64,000 nucleotides of DNA from CAZDKK01 sp964506245 (GCA_964506245.1 CAZDKK010000002.1:1-64000); one strand, 5' to 3'; positions 35,451 to 45,344 are shown, numbered from the stretch's first letter. Translations and numbers: made by a program. The notes: generated by a model not told the origin, from the letters alone.

Positions 35451-35685
35451 GGTTGGGATCCGCCCCGGGAGCGGGGTCGGGCGTTGCCCCCGCTGCAAGC
35501 TCCGTGTTAGTCTCTCCCCAGAGGTGGAGTGGCAGGGGGAACTGCCCCTCGCGGTGCTCCAACTCGTGATTTCCTCCTGCCGCGCAACCTTCACGGGCTC
35601 GTGCTCTCGGGACGTCAATTGCATCCTGTTCCCCGGCGGCCCGCCCCCACTGGGGACAGCCAGTGCTTTCGAAAGGAGGCTTCCC

Positions 35686-37275
35686 ATGAGTCGTCGCTTG
35701 GGCCTTTGGCTGGGGATCGCGGCCGCGCTTCTTGCGGCAGACGCTGCCACAGCCCAGTTGGCACTGCTCTACGATGTGGACTTCGGCCGGCCGCCCCACA
35801 TCGCCGGCAACCCCCCGGTGGTGGGCGCGGATCCAGCACCGCGCAAGACCCCCACCAGCATCCAGTTCGGTGACCCGACCGTCGTTGACGCTCAAGGGGC
35901 TATGACGCAGCAGCCCTGCAGGTTCGGCAACGGCACCACGGGGTACGATCAGCTCAAGTTCGAGGTCGATCCCAGTCAGCCGAGCGGCTTCCCGCAAGCC
36001 TATTCGGTCTACTTCGCGGAGATGGATCTGCTCCTCGAGCCGATGGCCGGCAACGAAACGTTCAAACTGCTCTTCGACTGCCCCACGGTGAACAATGTCG
36101 AGTTCTATCCGAATGGGGATATCCGGCTCTATCCCACGGGGGGGACGATCGGCACGTATACGCCCGGTGTGCCGATCCACTTGGAGGTTGAGTTGAACTT
36201 CGTCTCCACCCGCTGGAGCGTCTGGCTGGATGGGGGCCTCGCCTACACAGGCCCCCTCACGGGAACCTACCTGCGCGCCTTCCGTTTCAACCTCCAGGGT
36301 GTGGACGCGGGAAACCAGGTGGCTCTCGATGATCTGCGCCTCTACGGAGGACCATTGCCCGAGTTGACGGATCTGCTCTACGACGTGGACTACGCTTGGC
36401 CGCCGCACCACGTCTACCAGCCCCCGGTTCTGGGCACGGGTCCCGCCCCGCGCAAGGTCCCCACGGAGATCGCGTTCGGAGACCCGACGGTGCTTCCCGC
36501 CGTCGGCGCTCTCAATGAGCAGCCCTTGGCCTTCGGCAACGGGACCACCGGCTACGACCAGCTCAGGTACTATGTCGATCCGATCAGCCCGCAGGGTTTC
36601 CCCGCGGCCTATGAGGCTTATCTCCTGAGCGTCGATGTCGTCATCCAGAGCATGGCGACCAGTGATCGGTTCAACATCTACTTCGACTCCCCGACGATCC
36701 ACTACGTGTCGTTCGAGGACGATGGGACGATCCAGGTCAACCCCGGCAACATCGTTGTGGGCGCCTACACCTTGGGCGTTCCCGTCAACGTGATCATGCG
36801 GATGAACATGCTCGTCGACACCTGGTCGGTCCTGCTGAACGGGGCTGTCGTCTACAGCGGGCCGGCTGCAGCAGAGTACCTGAGGACGGTCCGCCTGTCC
36901 CACGCGCCAGGTTATACAGGCACGGTCATCGGTACCGACGACTTCTACCTGTGGGGCGTCGGCATGATCGGTGCCGCCGTCGAGGGACATGGGCCCGCGG
37001 GGCTGCGCCCCATGGCCCTGCAGGCCTTCCCCAATCCTGCGCGCGGGGAAGCCTGGATCCGGTGGGAAGCTCCGCCGGCTGGGCCGGTCGAGATAGAGGT
37101 GGTGAGCGTGGACGGACGGCGGGTCTGGTCGCAGGAGCACACGGCTGCCGCCGGGCAGATCCACTGGCAGGGACGCGACCACCGGGGGATCGGACTGCCC
37201 AGCGGTGTCTACTTCGTCCGCCTGCTTTCGCAGGGGGAGGAGATCGGGCGCCAGCCGCTCATCCTGCAGCGGTAG
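35686..37275 (+). CDS. Secreted protein with two homologous ~200-residue domains and FlgD-like end
   Basis: 529 residues from ATG 35686 with AAAGGAGG upstream. A signal peptide (MSRRLGLWLGIAAALLAADA) is followed by two copies of one domain: LLYDVDFGRPPHIAGNPPVV at ~22 and LLYDVDYAWPPHHVYQPPVL at ~228. Each contains FGNGTTGYDQL and a segment like TRWSVWLDGGLAYTGPL / DTWSVLLNGAVVYSGPA, which resembles a LamG/concanavalin-like jellyroll. Calcium or glycan binding is possible but not shown. The last ~80 residues are FlgD-like (QAFPNPARGEAWIRWEAPPA, then GIGLPSGVYFVRLLSQGEEI, ending PLILQR). Confidence 0.85.
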   Translation: MSRRLGLWLGIAAALLAADAATAQLALLYDVDFGRPPHIAGNPPVVGADPAPRKTPTSIQFGDPTVVDAQGAMTQQPCRFGNGTTGYDQLKFEVDPSQPSGFPQAYSVYFAEMDLLLEPMAGNETFKLLFDCPTVNNVEFYPNGDIRLYPTGGTIGTYTPGVPIHLEVELNFVSTRWSVWLDGGLAYTGPLTGTYLRAFRFNLQGVDAGNQVALDDLRLYGGPLPELTDLLYDVDYAWPPHHVYQPPVLGTGPAPRKVPTEIAFGDPTVLPAVGALNEQPLAFGNGTTGYDQLRYYVDPISPQGFPAAYEAYLLSVDVVIQSMATSDRFNIYFDSPTIHYVSFEDDGTIQVNPGNIVVGAYTLGVPVNVIMRMNMLVDTWSVLLNGAVVYSGPAAAEYLRTVRLSHAPGYTGTVIGTDDFYLWGVGMIGAAVEGHGPAGLRPMALQAFPNPARGEAWIRWEAPPAGPVEIEVVSVDGRRVWSQEHTAAAGQIHWQGRDHRGIGLPSGVYFVRLLSQGEEIGRQPLILQR

Positions 37276-37579
37276 CCGATCTCGCGTGCCGATCAACGAG
37301 GCCCTGCGACCCCACGTGGTCGCAGGGCCTGAACGCATCCGGTTGCCCGGTCACTCGCCTCCGCGGTCGTCGTGCTGTGGTCGATCACCTGGATCTCGTC
37401 CACTTCGTGAGAGGAGACGACGACCCGATCCCAGTCTTCACGGTGGCTGATCCCGTTCACTTGCGATTGGACCCATGTGCGGGCGGAGGCGAACCGGTAG
37501 GCCCCGCTCCGCAGTTCGAGACAGACAGCGGCACGCGTTCGTTAAGGCAACTCAGAGGGTTTGCGCGAGCGGCGGGGCC
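37276..37579. other. 304-bp region between convergent genes
   Basis: It contains a strong hairpin directly after the exoprotein gene (separate entry). The rest shows no gene; short frames are not convincing. Confidence 0.5.
37299..37330 (+). terminator. Strong hairpin, probable terminator
   Basis: A perfect 13-bp stem AGGCCCTGCGACC (37299-37311) with its complement at 37318-37330 and a 6-base loop, 24 bases after the stop codon. No T tract follows, so termination may be bidirectional or the hairpin may protect the mRNA end. Confidence 0.6.
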
Positions 37580-38083
37580 TCACAGGACCAGCAGGAGGAT
37601 CCCACCGACCAGGCTGCCAATCATCACCATGCCGAGGAATGTACAAGTCAGGCCGAAGCGAATCACCTGACCGGTGAAGGGCCGCATGAGCACGATGTCG
37701 AAGTTGCCCGCGTCCTCCGGCTGGAGGCCGTCAATCTGCAGCTCGAACGTGCCGGGTCGAGGGAGGGTGAATCGGCCCCGCTGCACGCGGCTGCGCCGCA
37801 GGCTGCGCACGCCTGAGCCCATGAGAACGGGCCGGATTGGCACCGGCAGGCTGGTTTCCGGGTCGCGCAGCGCGAAGTGCAGGCGCTTCCTGTAGGTCCC
37901 GTAGCGCGGCCCTTCCAGGAACAGCGCCAGCGGACCTGCCTCGGGTACGTGCATCGATTGAAACGGCACGGCTGGGCCGCGCGTGATCTCCGCCGCTCGC
38001 CAGGCGGCGCGAAAGCCGCGGATGCTGCGAAGGAGCAGGATGGCGGAGGCGATCAGCACTACCAGGCAGAGCAGGGATCCCAT
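37580..38083 (-). CDS. Small membrane protein of unknown function
   Basis: 167 residues from ATG 38083 with GAGGAGGT upstream. The N-terminal transmembrane segment is MGSLLCLVVLIASAILLL and the C-terminal one is FGLTCTFLGMVMIGSLVGGI. Between them lies a ~110-residue domain containing GPLALFLEGPRYGTYRKRLH, VQRGRFTLPRPGTFELQIDG and GNFDIVLMRPFTGQV, a beta-rich pattern. No family is recognised. Confidence 0.75.
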   Translation of the reverse strand: MGSLLCLVVLIASAILLLRSIRGFRAAWRAAEITRGPAVPFQSMHVPEAGPLALFLEGPRYGTYRKRLHFALRDPETSLPVPIRPVLMGSGVRSLRRSRVQRGRFTLPRPGTFELQIDGLQPEDAGNFDIVLMRPFTGQVIRFGLTCTFLGMVMIGSLVGGILLLVL

Positions 38084-38406
38084 GGGTACCTCCTCGTCGC
38101 CGCGCGCCGGCTCACGGACGGCTCGCCGCCATGATCGGCCACGGCCCTCGTCGAGGCAAGGCATCCGGTCCGGGCTGTGTCCGCAAAAGGCCGTGTCCGC
38201 ACCGGGCCCTGTCCGGACCGGGCCGCGGTCGCACCGAGCGCGGCCTGGACCGAGGCCCCGGGGCCCGATGCGTGCCGCAGGGCGCTTGTGATCGGCCGCC
38301 CGCGGAGTAAGCTGTCGCCAGAGCCGTGGCGGGGGATCGATGACCGAACGGGGCACCGCTCCGGCTGCGGTGGGATGCTCGGGGGTGTGCCTGACATGGA
38401 AATGCC
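38084..38406. other. 323-bp divergent intergenic region
   Basis: This lies between the small membrane protein gene and the methyltransferase gene. It contains imperfect GTGTCCGCA/CTGTCCGGA repeats around 38170-38225. No gene is seen. Confidence 0.45.
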
Positions 38407-38409
38407 GTG

Positions 38410-39159
38410 ATGCCATCCGTCGATCGGGAAGTCTTCTATCGTGAGATTCTCGCCCGGGGTCTGTACTCCAACCGGCACAACCTTGCGCACTTCCTCGACA
38501 CGGTCTTCGGCGGGCTGACTCTGGACGGTCGCACCGTGCTCGACATCGGCGGTGGCATGGGGCTCCTCAGTCTCGCCGCCGTGCAGCGCGGCGCGGCGCG
38601 GGCCGTGCTCGTCGAGCCGGAGGCGCAAGGTGCGGGGGGTACCGCGGGGGTGGTCGGACGGTTTCGCGAGGTGCGCGAGGCCCTTCGCTGGTCCGACCGC
38701 ATCGAGCTGCAGCCGGTTCCGTTCCAGGCCTTCGATCCCGGGGCAGAGCGCTTCGATCTCATCCTCTCCCACAATTCGATCAACCACCTGGACGAGCGGG
38801 CGTGCGCGGAGCTGCACCGCGGCGCGGAGGCGCAGCGTATCTACCTGGAGATCTTCGCGAGGGTGCGCGGGCTGGCGCGGCCCGCGGCGCACTTCGTCCT
38901 GCTCGATTGCGGCCGCAGAAACCTCTTCGGCGATCTGGGGCTTCGAAGCCCGCTCATGCCGGCGATCGAATGGCGCAAGCACCAGCAACCCGAGGTGTGG
39001 GCACGGCTGCTGCGAGAGGCGGGGTTCGCCGACCCCGCCGTTCGCTGGACGACGCTGCATTCACTGGGACGACCAGGCCGCGTGCTGCTCGGGAACCGGT
39101 TCGCGGCGTACATGCTGACGAGTCACTTCCGGCTGGAGGCGAGACTTCTCAATCCGTGA
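38410..39159 (+). CDS. Class I SAM-dependent methyltransferase
   Basis: 249 residues from ATG 38410; a GTG directly before it (38407) is an alternative. The SAM-binding motif I is TVLDIGGGMGLLSLAAVQRG, with an acidic residue at the end of strand beta2 (VLVEPEAQG). Motif IV-like FDLILSHNSINHLDE and the later LARPAAHFVLLDCGRRNLFG complete the Rossmann-type fold. It lacks features that identify the substrate. It is a cytoplasmic enzyme. Its 3' end overlaps the convergent gene at 39149 by 11 bases. Confidence 0.88.
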   Translation: MPSVDREVFYREILARGLYSNRHNLAHFLDTVFGGLTLDGRTVLDIGGGMGLLSLAAVQRGAARAVLVEPEAQGAGGTAGVVGRFREVREALRWSDRIELQPVPFQAFDPGAERFDLILSHNSINHLDERACAELHRGAEAQRIYLEIFARVRGLARPAAHFVLLDCGRRNLFGDLGLRSPLMPAIEWRKHQQPEVWARLLREAGFADPAVRWTTLHSLGRPGRVLLGNRFAAYMLTSHFRLEARLLNP

Positions 39160-39820
39160 GCGAGAGCTGCACGCCGACGCCGACCGTGCCCTCCGAAGGA
39201 CCGATCAGCGGCGCGACGCGCAGTGCCAGACCCCGGCGCTTGGCCTCCCACTCGCCCCGCACGACACCGCGCACACGGGCGATGTCGACCACGGCATCGA
39301 TGAGGACGAGCCCCGCGGCGCATCCGCCCGCAATGAACGGGGCCGGGTCGATCTCGAGAAACCCACCGCCGCTGTTCGACGCCACCGCGCCAGCCAGCAG
39401 CGCGCCCGCCACAACCGTGCCGATGCGGATGAGGATGCCCGCGCCGCCGCGACCCGGGCAGTCACCAGCCACGTAACCCGCGTAGGGCCCGAAAACCAGG
39501 CCGCCCCCCATGAGCAGCAGCCCTGCAGCGTCCCCACCATCGGACTCCCCGGTGACGGCCAGACCCAAGCCCAGTGCGATGGGCCCGAGGGTGCTCACCA
39601 CCGATGCCGTCAAGGCCCGGTTTTGAGCCGCGCGCATCTGGGTGAGGTCGGCGTCGGGAACCTGGGCCACGTGCCCGTCCTCGCCCGCGAAAGCCCCGAC
39701 ACCCGTGGGGGCGACTGCCAGCCCCGGTGCAGACGGGGGCGCCACCGCGGTGGCCGTCGCCGGCCCCGATGCCAGGGTAAGCGCGGCGAAGACCCAGTGG
39801 AGGATTCCGTCGCGTCCCAT
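39149..39820 (-). CDS. Membrane-associated hypothetical protein
   Basis: 223 residues from ATG 39820 with GGAGGTGG upstream. There is a signal-like N-terminus (ILHWVFAALTLASGPATATA). Several Gly/Ala-rich hydrophobic segments follow: TLGPIALGLGLAVTG, AAGLLLMGGGLVFGPYAGYV, ILIRIGTVVAGALLAGAVAS and IAGGCAAGLVLIDAVVDIA. The C-terminus is a short charged then beta-like stretch (WEAKRRGLALRVAPLIGPSE). It resembles small DUF5683-like or glycine-zipper envelope proteins in general character, but no family is assigned. Confidence 0.7.
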   Translation of the reverse strand: MGRDGILHWVFAALTLASGPATATAVAPPSAPGLAVAPTGVGAFAGEDGHVAQVPDADLTQMRAAQNRALTASVVSTLGPIALGLGLAVTGESDGGDAAGLLLMGGGLVFGPYAGYVAGDCPGRGGAGILIRIGTVVAGALLAGAVASNSGGGFLEIDPAPFIAGGCAAGLVLIDAVVDIARVRGVVRGEWEAKRRGLALRVAPLIGPSEGTVGVGVQLSLTD

Positions 39821-40213
39821 GTTCCACCTCCGCTTCCATACCCGCCCCGCTGTCGCGGTTCACGTTCCTCCCCCCGTCTGTGCAAGGCTCATGCCCTTCC
39901 GCACCCGAGCTCACCAGCCGGCACAGGCGCTGGAAGCACCACACGCTGCAAGCGCGCGGCAATCCCGGCGAGGGCACCCGGAGGCAGCCGCGTGGTACGC
40001 GGCAAGATACGGTCTGTATGCATGTGTGGACGGGGTACCTAGTCACGTCGCGGCCGCGTATGCTGCGGGGAGCGGCGCGTCGTCGCCATCCCATCTGGAG
40101 AAGCGCGGGCGGACCCGACCCGTGGGGAGGCAGGCTGGCATGTTGGGGGCTTGTCAATCCGCGTGCGCCGGTCCAGTGTCCGTCCCCTGGCGCAGCACGG
40201 CTGGAGGCAAGCG
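39821..40213. other. 393-bp divergent intergenic region
   Basis: This lies between the membrane-associated protein and the DUF5916 gene. No gene is recognised; frames present are antisense shadows. Confidence 0.5.
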
Positions 40214-42568
40214 ATGGGTTTCTGCAAGAACGAGCTGATGCACGGTGGGAAGCCGGTGCCCGTCCTCAGGCTCCGGTCTGTGCTCGGGTCCGTGCTCGGC
40301 CCTGTGCTCGCGGTTGTGCTCATCTGGGCCGGGGCCGCCGCCGCGGATCCGGCCCCCGACTTCCAGCCCCAGTTCAAGCCCACCCTCGAGATCCACCCCG
40401 CTGCAGGTCCGATCCGGATCGACGGCAATCTCACCGACGCAGGTTGGCAGGGCGCAGCCCGGGCGACCGGCTTCGCGGAACACAGCCCGGGTGATCAGAT
40501 CGCCCCGCCGGTGGAGTCGGAGGCCTGGGTGACCTACGACAAGGAGAATCTCTACCTGGCCTTCGTTGCGTACGATGACCCCGCGACGATTCGCGTCTCG
40601 CTGCAGGAACGCGATCAGATCTGGCACGATGACTACTTCGGCCTGATGCTCGACACCTACGGCGACAGCAACTGGGGCTACGAGTTCTTCGTCAACCCGC
40701 TTGGGATCCAGGGGGACCTGCGGATGCACAGCGGCGGAGAGGAGGACCTCTCCTACGATCTGATCTGGTATTCACGGGGGCAGGTGACCGAGCACGGATA
40801 TCAGGTCGAGGTGGCGATCCCCTTCGCGAGTCTGCGCTTCCCCCGGCGCGAGGTGCAGACCTGGCGGGTGAATTTCTGGCGCGACCGCCAGCGCGAGGTC
40901 CGTCGCCAGATCGCCTGGGCCGCCACCAACCGGGACGATCCCTGCTGGATGTGCCAGTGGGGCACGCTCACCGGCATCCGGGACATCGATCCGCCGCGCA
41001 ATCTCGAGATCATCGCCAGCGCCATCGGCACCCAGTCGGGTGCGCGGGCCGAGGACGCTTCAGCCGACGAGGGACTGCACTACGCCGACCCCGAGGCGGA
41101 GGCATCGGTCAACCTGCGCTACGCGCTGACGTCGACGAGCAGCGCAGAGCTGGCGATCAACCCTGACTTCAGCCAGATCGAGTCGGACGCGGGGCGCATC
41201 GACGTCAACGAGCCTTTCACGATCTTCTACGAAGAGAAGCGGCCTTTCTTCCTCGAGGGCTCCGAGCTCTATCGGACCCCCCTATCGGCGGTCTACACCC
41301 GTTCGATCAGCAACCCCGCCGCGGCCGCCAAGGTGCTGGGCTCCCGCGGGCGCACCTCCGTGGCCTGGATTTGCGCGCGCGACGAAGACGCCCCGGTCAT
41401 CCTGCCCCTCGAGGAGCGCAGCTTCTTCGTCACGGCGGGCGAGACCACCGTGAATCTGCTGCGCGTCCAGCGAGCGTTTGCCACGGATGACCACGTGGGG
41501 GCGCTCTTCACCGACCGGCGGTACGAGCTGGGGGGGCACGGCACGCTGGCCGGACTGGACGGAGCGGTGCGCCTCCTGCGCCACTGGCGGACCCGCGCAC
41601 AGGTTCTGGCCAGCCGCGCGCGCGAGCCAAACGCTCCCGAGGTCACCGCTGACCTCCCGTCGCTGACCTTCGACCACGGGAACCACACGATTGCCTTCGA
41701 CGGAGAGCGTTTCGACGGCCACGCCCTCTATGCAGCCCTCGACCGCAATGGGCGCCTGTGGAACGGCACGCTCGAGTACGACGATCGGCATCCGGCGTTC
41801 CGCGCGGACAACGGCTTCATCACGCGCACCGACTACCGCATGCTGAGCACGTGGAACGGCCTCGAATTCCGCCCGAACGGCACGCTCGTCGTCTCATGGG
41901 AACCGAGCCTCATGCTGGCGCGGCTCTGGGACTCCGCGGGACGCTTCCAGGACGAGTGGGTCGAGGCCGCGCTCGGGGCCCAGCTCAAGCAGCAGACCAA
42001 TCTGGAGGTCGAGGGTCTGCTGAGCCGCGAGAGGTTCCGCGAACACGTCTTCCCCGGGATTCGCCGGGTGACCTTCAGCGCCTCGACCCGGCCCAGCGAG
42101 ACGATCGGTCTCGCCGCCGAATTCGAATTCGGTCGCGTGATCTATCGCACCTTTGATCCCAACGCGGAGCCGTTTCTCGGGCGGGCGATCGAGGCATCCC
42201 TGGAAGCGAATCTGAAGCTGCTGACGAGGCTGGCGCTCGCGACCACCTTCGCCTACGAGCGCATGAAGGAGCCGGACGCCAATGTCCTGGTGTACGACGG
42301 ATGGATCCTGCGCAATCGCCTCGATCTCCAGGTGACGCGCGAGGTCTCCGTGCGCGTTGTGACCGAGGTCGACAACTTCGACGATCGCTTCGCCTTTGAG
42401 CCGCTCCTGACCTGCCGGCTCAACGCGTTCAGTGTGCTCTACCTCGGCATGGCGGACGCCTACTTCCGCTCCCCCGAGTCGCCCGAGGGGGAGCCGGGCG
42501 AAGCCCGGAGCTGGGACCTGGGTGGCCGGCAGATCTTCGGGAAGATTCAGTACCTGCTGCGGATCTGA
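40214..42568 (+). CDS. DUF5916 outer-membrane protein with N-terminal CBM9-like domain
   Basis: 784 residues from ATG 40214 with GGAGG 6 bases upstream. A signal segment (VLGSVLGPVLAVVLIWAGAA) precedes a carbohydrate-binding family 9-like domain (IRIDGNLTDAGWQGAARATG, then LYLAFVAYDDPATIRVSLQE). The DUF5916 region follows, with INPDFSQIESDAGRIDVNEP and FYEEKRPFFLEGSELYRTPL as clear family signatures. The C-terminal half has alternating strands typical of an outer-membrane barrel, ending FGKIQYLLRI. It probably lies in the outer membrane. The role is unknown; the CBM9-like part suggests glycan contact. Confidence 0.9.
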   Translation: MGFCKNELMHGGKPVPVLRLRSVLGSVLGPVLAVVLIWAGAAAADPAPDFQPQFKPTLEIHPAAGPIRIDGNLTDAGWQGAARATGFAEHSPGDQIAPPVESEAWVTYDKENLYLAFVAYDDPATIRVSLQERDQIWHDDYFGLMLDTYGDSNWGYEFFVNPLGIQGDLRMHSGGEEDLSYDLIWYSRGQVTEHGYQVEVAIPFASLRFPRREVQTWRVNFWRDRQREVRRQIAWAATNRDDPCWMCQWGTLTGIRDIDPPRNLEIIASAIGTQSGARAEDASADEGLHYADPEAEASVNLRYALTSTSSAELAINPDFSQIESDAGRIDVNEPFTIFYEEKRPFFLEGSELYRTPLSAVYTRSISNPAAAAKVLGSRGRTSVAWICARDEDAPVILPLEERSFFVTAGETTVNLLRVQRAFATDDHVGALFTDRRYELGGHGTLAGLDGAVRLLRHWRTRAQVLASRAREPNAPEVTADLPSLTFDHGNHTIAFDGERFDGHALYAALDRNGRLWNGTLEYDDRHPAFRADNGFITRTDYRMLSTWNGLEFRPNGTLVVSWEPSLMLARLWDSAGRFQDEWVEAALGAQLKQQTNLEVEGLLSRERFREHVFPGIRRVTFSASTRPSETIGLAAEFEFGRVIYRTFDPNAEPFLGRAIEASLEANLKLLTRLALATTFAYERMKEPDANVLVYDGWILRNRLDLQVTREVSVRVVTEVDNFDDRFAFEPLLTCRLNAFSVLYLGMADAYFRSPESPEGEPGEARSWDLGGRQIFGKIQYLLRI

Positions 42569-42587
42569 GCCGGATCCGCACGGGCTC

Positions 42588-44546
42588 TCACAGCAGGAAC
42601 ACGCGCACCAGCACGTCCGTGATCCCGATGAGCGCCGCTCCCGCGATCAGGCCGGCGCAAATCGGCTCCTGGGTCTCGATCCACAGCGTGTGCCCCTTCG
42701 TCTCGGGACGTCCCGCGTAGCGCCGGTGCATGAGCCAGAAGAAGCCCGCGCCGATGGCCATGGCAATCGTCGAGTCCGGTGGAATGACGACCCCCAGTCC
42801 GATCGCCAGCGGCGAGAGCGGGAAGCCCTTCCTGCGGGTTATGCGCACGATCTCGAGCCCGAGCCCCAAGACCGCGGCAATCCCCATCGCCAGCACCGCC
42901 GACTGCGCGATCGGCGAGCGGCCCTCGGAGAAGACCGCCGCCACCAGGTCCGAGACGCCCTTCCACTGCAGCGCTGACGGAAAGCCGAACTGCTCGGTGA
43001 TCATCACGTCCTGGATGTTCACCCCCGGCCGATAGTCGGACAGGAAGAGCAGGTAGAAGAGCGGTGTGCTGGCGATCGCCCCGGCCAGGATGCCGATGCA
43101 GTGGCCGATCGCCTGCTGGCGCGGCTTGGCCCCCAGCATGTAGCCGGGCTTGATGTCCATCAACAGGTTGGAGGCGTTCGAGGCCACCTCGGTCGACATG
43201 AGCGCAGTCATCAGGTTCGTCGGCGCGTGGCGCGGATTGATCGTGCCGAACAGAAACTGCGGGATCTTCGAGAGCGAGCCGGTCGGCGTGATGCCGGTCA
43301 GGGCCGTCGAGTTCGCCGCGATCAGCGTCAGCACGACGATGAGCGGAACCGCGAGGGCCCCCAGCTCGATGCGTACCCCGAACCAGGCGTGCATCATCCA
43401 GACGCCGAGCACCCCGATGATCGGCACACCGATGAACGACACCCACAGGGGCAGCTCGATGTGGGCCACGACATCCTGCCCGGCCTGCCGCTTGCGGAAG
43501 AAGCCGCTGAAGGCGCTCGCGAGCACCTTCGGCTTGGCGAAGAGCGAGGCCAGCGCCGCGGTCACCATGATCGCGATACCCCACCACAGGGCCCAGGTGT
43601 TGAGCACGTGGATGCGGCTGAAGGTGCCGTCGGGGCGCGGCAGGATCTCCTTGAGCGAGATCATCCAGGGCACGATCACGCAGAAGTTGAGGATCATGCC
43701 CACCAGCATGCTCATCGCGGCGCGGATGCCCATGAGCCCGCCGGCGCCGATCATGGCGAGGTCCAGCGTCGGGTACAGGCCGAGCTGGCGGATATCGACA
43801 CCGGCCAGCTTCGGGACCGGCAGGCGGCCCCTGTCCGCGAGGCTGAAGTACCAGGCGTCCAGGCGTTCGGGCAGGTGCCAGAAGCCCCCCAGCCCGAGCA
43901 CCTTCGTCTGGAGGAAGTTCATGATGTTCTCGCCGGAGATGAACTTGAGTCCGCCGGCGATCAGCGCCGCGTAGGCCAGCGCCTTGGCCTTGAAGAGGCC
44001 GACCGCGGCCTTGGACGTGTAGAGCGTGTCGAGCACGACGCCGCAGGCCCGGCCTTCGGGGAAGGGCTGCTGCTCGTCGTTGATGAAGCGGCGCTTCATG
44101 GGGAAGGCCACCAGCACGCCCAGCAGGGACAGCACGACGTTGAACAGCAGCATCTGCTGCCAGGGCAGGGGGTGGTTCTCGACCATCATGTAGGCGGCCA
44201 TGCCCGAGATGAGCGGGCCTGTCATGTATCCCGCGGCGGTGGCGATCGATTGCATGCAGTTGTTCTCGAGAATCGACATGTCCTGCGCGCCGAGCCGCGA
44301 GAGGATCTTGAACATCGAGAAAGCCAGGATGACCGAGGTGATGCCGACCCCGAGCGTCCAGCCCGTCTTGGCGCCGACGTAGAGATTCGTGGCCGAGAGG
44401 ATGCCACCGAGCAGGAAGCCCGTGATGGCCGCCCGGAAGGTGAGCTGGGGCATATCGCCCCGAAAGACGTTCTCGAGCCACCAGCGATCCTTTTGCTCAC
44501 GGGACCAGGTCCGGACTTGCTCTTCGGTCAGGTGCTGCAGGGCCAT
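42588..44546 (-). CDS. OPT family oligopeptide/metal transporter
   Basis: 652 residues from ATG 44546, which has AAGGAG upstream; the longer frame upstream of this is not family sequence. About 14-16 transmembrane segments are present. OPT family signatures include RAAITGFLLGGILSATNLYV, TEVASNASNLLMDIKPGYML and IGHCIGILAGAIASTPLFYL, and near the end PDSTIAMAIGAGFFWLMHRR. Members carry out proton-coupled import of oligopeptides or metal-siderophore-type chelates; the substrate is not predictable here. It is an inner-membrane protein, divergent from the poly-gamma-glutamate hydrolase-like gene. Confidence 0.93.
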   Translation of the reverse strand: MALQHLTEEQVRTWSREQKDRWWLENVFRGDMPQLTFRAAITGFLLGGILSATNLYVGAKTGWTLGVGITSVILAFSMFKILSRLGAQDMSILENNCMQSIATAAGYMTGPLISGMAAYMMVENHPLPWQQMLLFNVVLSLLGVLVAFPMKRRFINDEQQPFPEGRACGVVLDTLYTSKAAVGLFKAKALAYAALIAGGLKFISGENIMNFLQTKVLGLGGFWHLPERLDAWYFSLADRGRLPVPKLAGVDIRQLGLYPTLDLAMIGAGGLMGIRAAMSMLVGMILNFCVIVPWMISLKEILPRPDGTFSRIHVLNTWALWWGIAIMVTAALASLFAKPKVLASAFSGFFRKRQAGQDVVAHIELPLWVSFIGVPIIGVLGVWMMHAWFGVRIELGALAVPLIVVLTLIAANSTALTGITPTGSLSKIPQFLFGTINPRHAPTNLMTALMSTEVASNASNLLMDIKPGYMLGAKPRQQAIGHCIGILAGAIASTPLFYLLFLSDYRPGVNIQDVMITEQFGFPSALQWKGVSDLVAAVFSEGRSPIAQSAVLAMGIAAVLGLGLEIVRITRRKGFPLSPLAIGLGVVIPPDSTIAMAIGAGFFWLMHRRYAGRPETKGHTLWIETQEPICAGLIAGAALIGITDVLVRVFLL

Positions 44547-44653
44547 GGTTTCTCCTTGGGGGCTGTGCTCGCCTGGGGGCAGAGTAGTCGGTGGCCTCGC
44601 CGGGGACAACCGGGGGCGAGGCGAGATCAGGTCCCACGGGAGGCGCAACGCCG

Positions 44654-45286
44654 GTGTTCGGTCGCAGGGAGTACCGCAGCTTCGCAGAGCTGAGCCTGCA
44701 CGAGCAGGAGGACCGCGACTGGCGCCGGGTCGTCGTGGTGCGTGACTCGGATGTCGCGATCCTCGCGCCGCACGGCGGGGCGATCGAATCCGGGACGTCC
44801 GAGATCGCGCGCGAGATCGCCGGGCCGGACTTCTCCCTCTACCTCTTCGAGGCGTTGAAGTCGCACGGCAACCAACGCCTCCATGTCCCGAGCAGCCTCT
44901 TCGATGATCCCGAGTGCTTGGCGCTGCTGGCACGGTCGCGGATCGTCGTCGCGATCCATGGCTGTGACAGTTCGGCTCCGTTCGCGGTCCCGGGCGGCTT
45001 GCACCTCCCGCTGCGCGAGCGGCTGGGGACCTCCCTCGCGCAGGCCGGATTCCCGGTGAGCGCCCCCACGGAGCAGCTCGCCGGGGTGAACCCCGCGAAC
45101 ATCTGCAACCGGGGCGCCGCCGGGCAGGGTGCGCAGCTCGAGATCAGCCGCGGGCTGCGGGAGACGCTGTTCGTTGGGCTGGGGCGCTGGGAGCGGCGCT
45201 GGACGACTCCGGCGCTGCCGGGATTCGCCGCGGCCGTTCGGGCGGCCATCCTCACCACCCTTGGGCCCCCGGCTGGCCGGCTTTGA
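44654..45286 (+). CDS. Poly-gamma-glutamate hydrolase family protein
   Basis: About 210 residues from GTG 44654, preceded by GGGAGG at a rather long spacing; a GTG at 44591 in frame is the other option. Family PF05908 features are visible: VVRDSDVAILAPHGGAIESG with a metal-binding His, SLYLFEALKSHGNQRLHVPS, SRIVVAIHGCD with a second His, and GLHLPLRERLGTSLAQAGFP. Such zinc peptidases, first known from phages, cleave gamma-glutamyl polymers. No signal peptide or phage genes are nearby, so it looks like a cellular copy, possibly for turnover of gamma-linked peptides. Confidence 0.78.
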   Translation: MFGRREYRSFAELSLHEQEDRDWRRVVVVRDSDVAILAPHGGAIESGTSEIAREIAGPDFSLYLFEALKSHGNQRLHVPSSLFDDPECLALLARSRIVVAIHGCDSSAPFAVPGGLHLPLRERLGTSLAQAGFPVSAPTEQLAGVNPANICNRGAAGQGAQLEISRGLRETLFVGLGRWERRWTTPALPGFAAAVRAAILTTLGPPAGRL

Positions 45287-45344
45287 AGGGGACAGGGGCC
45301 AATAGCTGGGTAATCGATTGGGAAATTTATAGTTACGTCGCATC

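Noticed and set aside
44654..45286. Prophage origin of the poly-gamma-glutamate hydrolase-like gene
   Set aside because: No phage structural, integrase or lysis genes surround it, and its neighbours are ordinary chromosomal genes.
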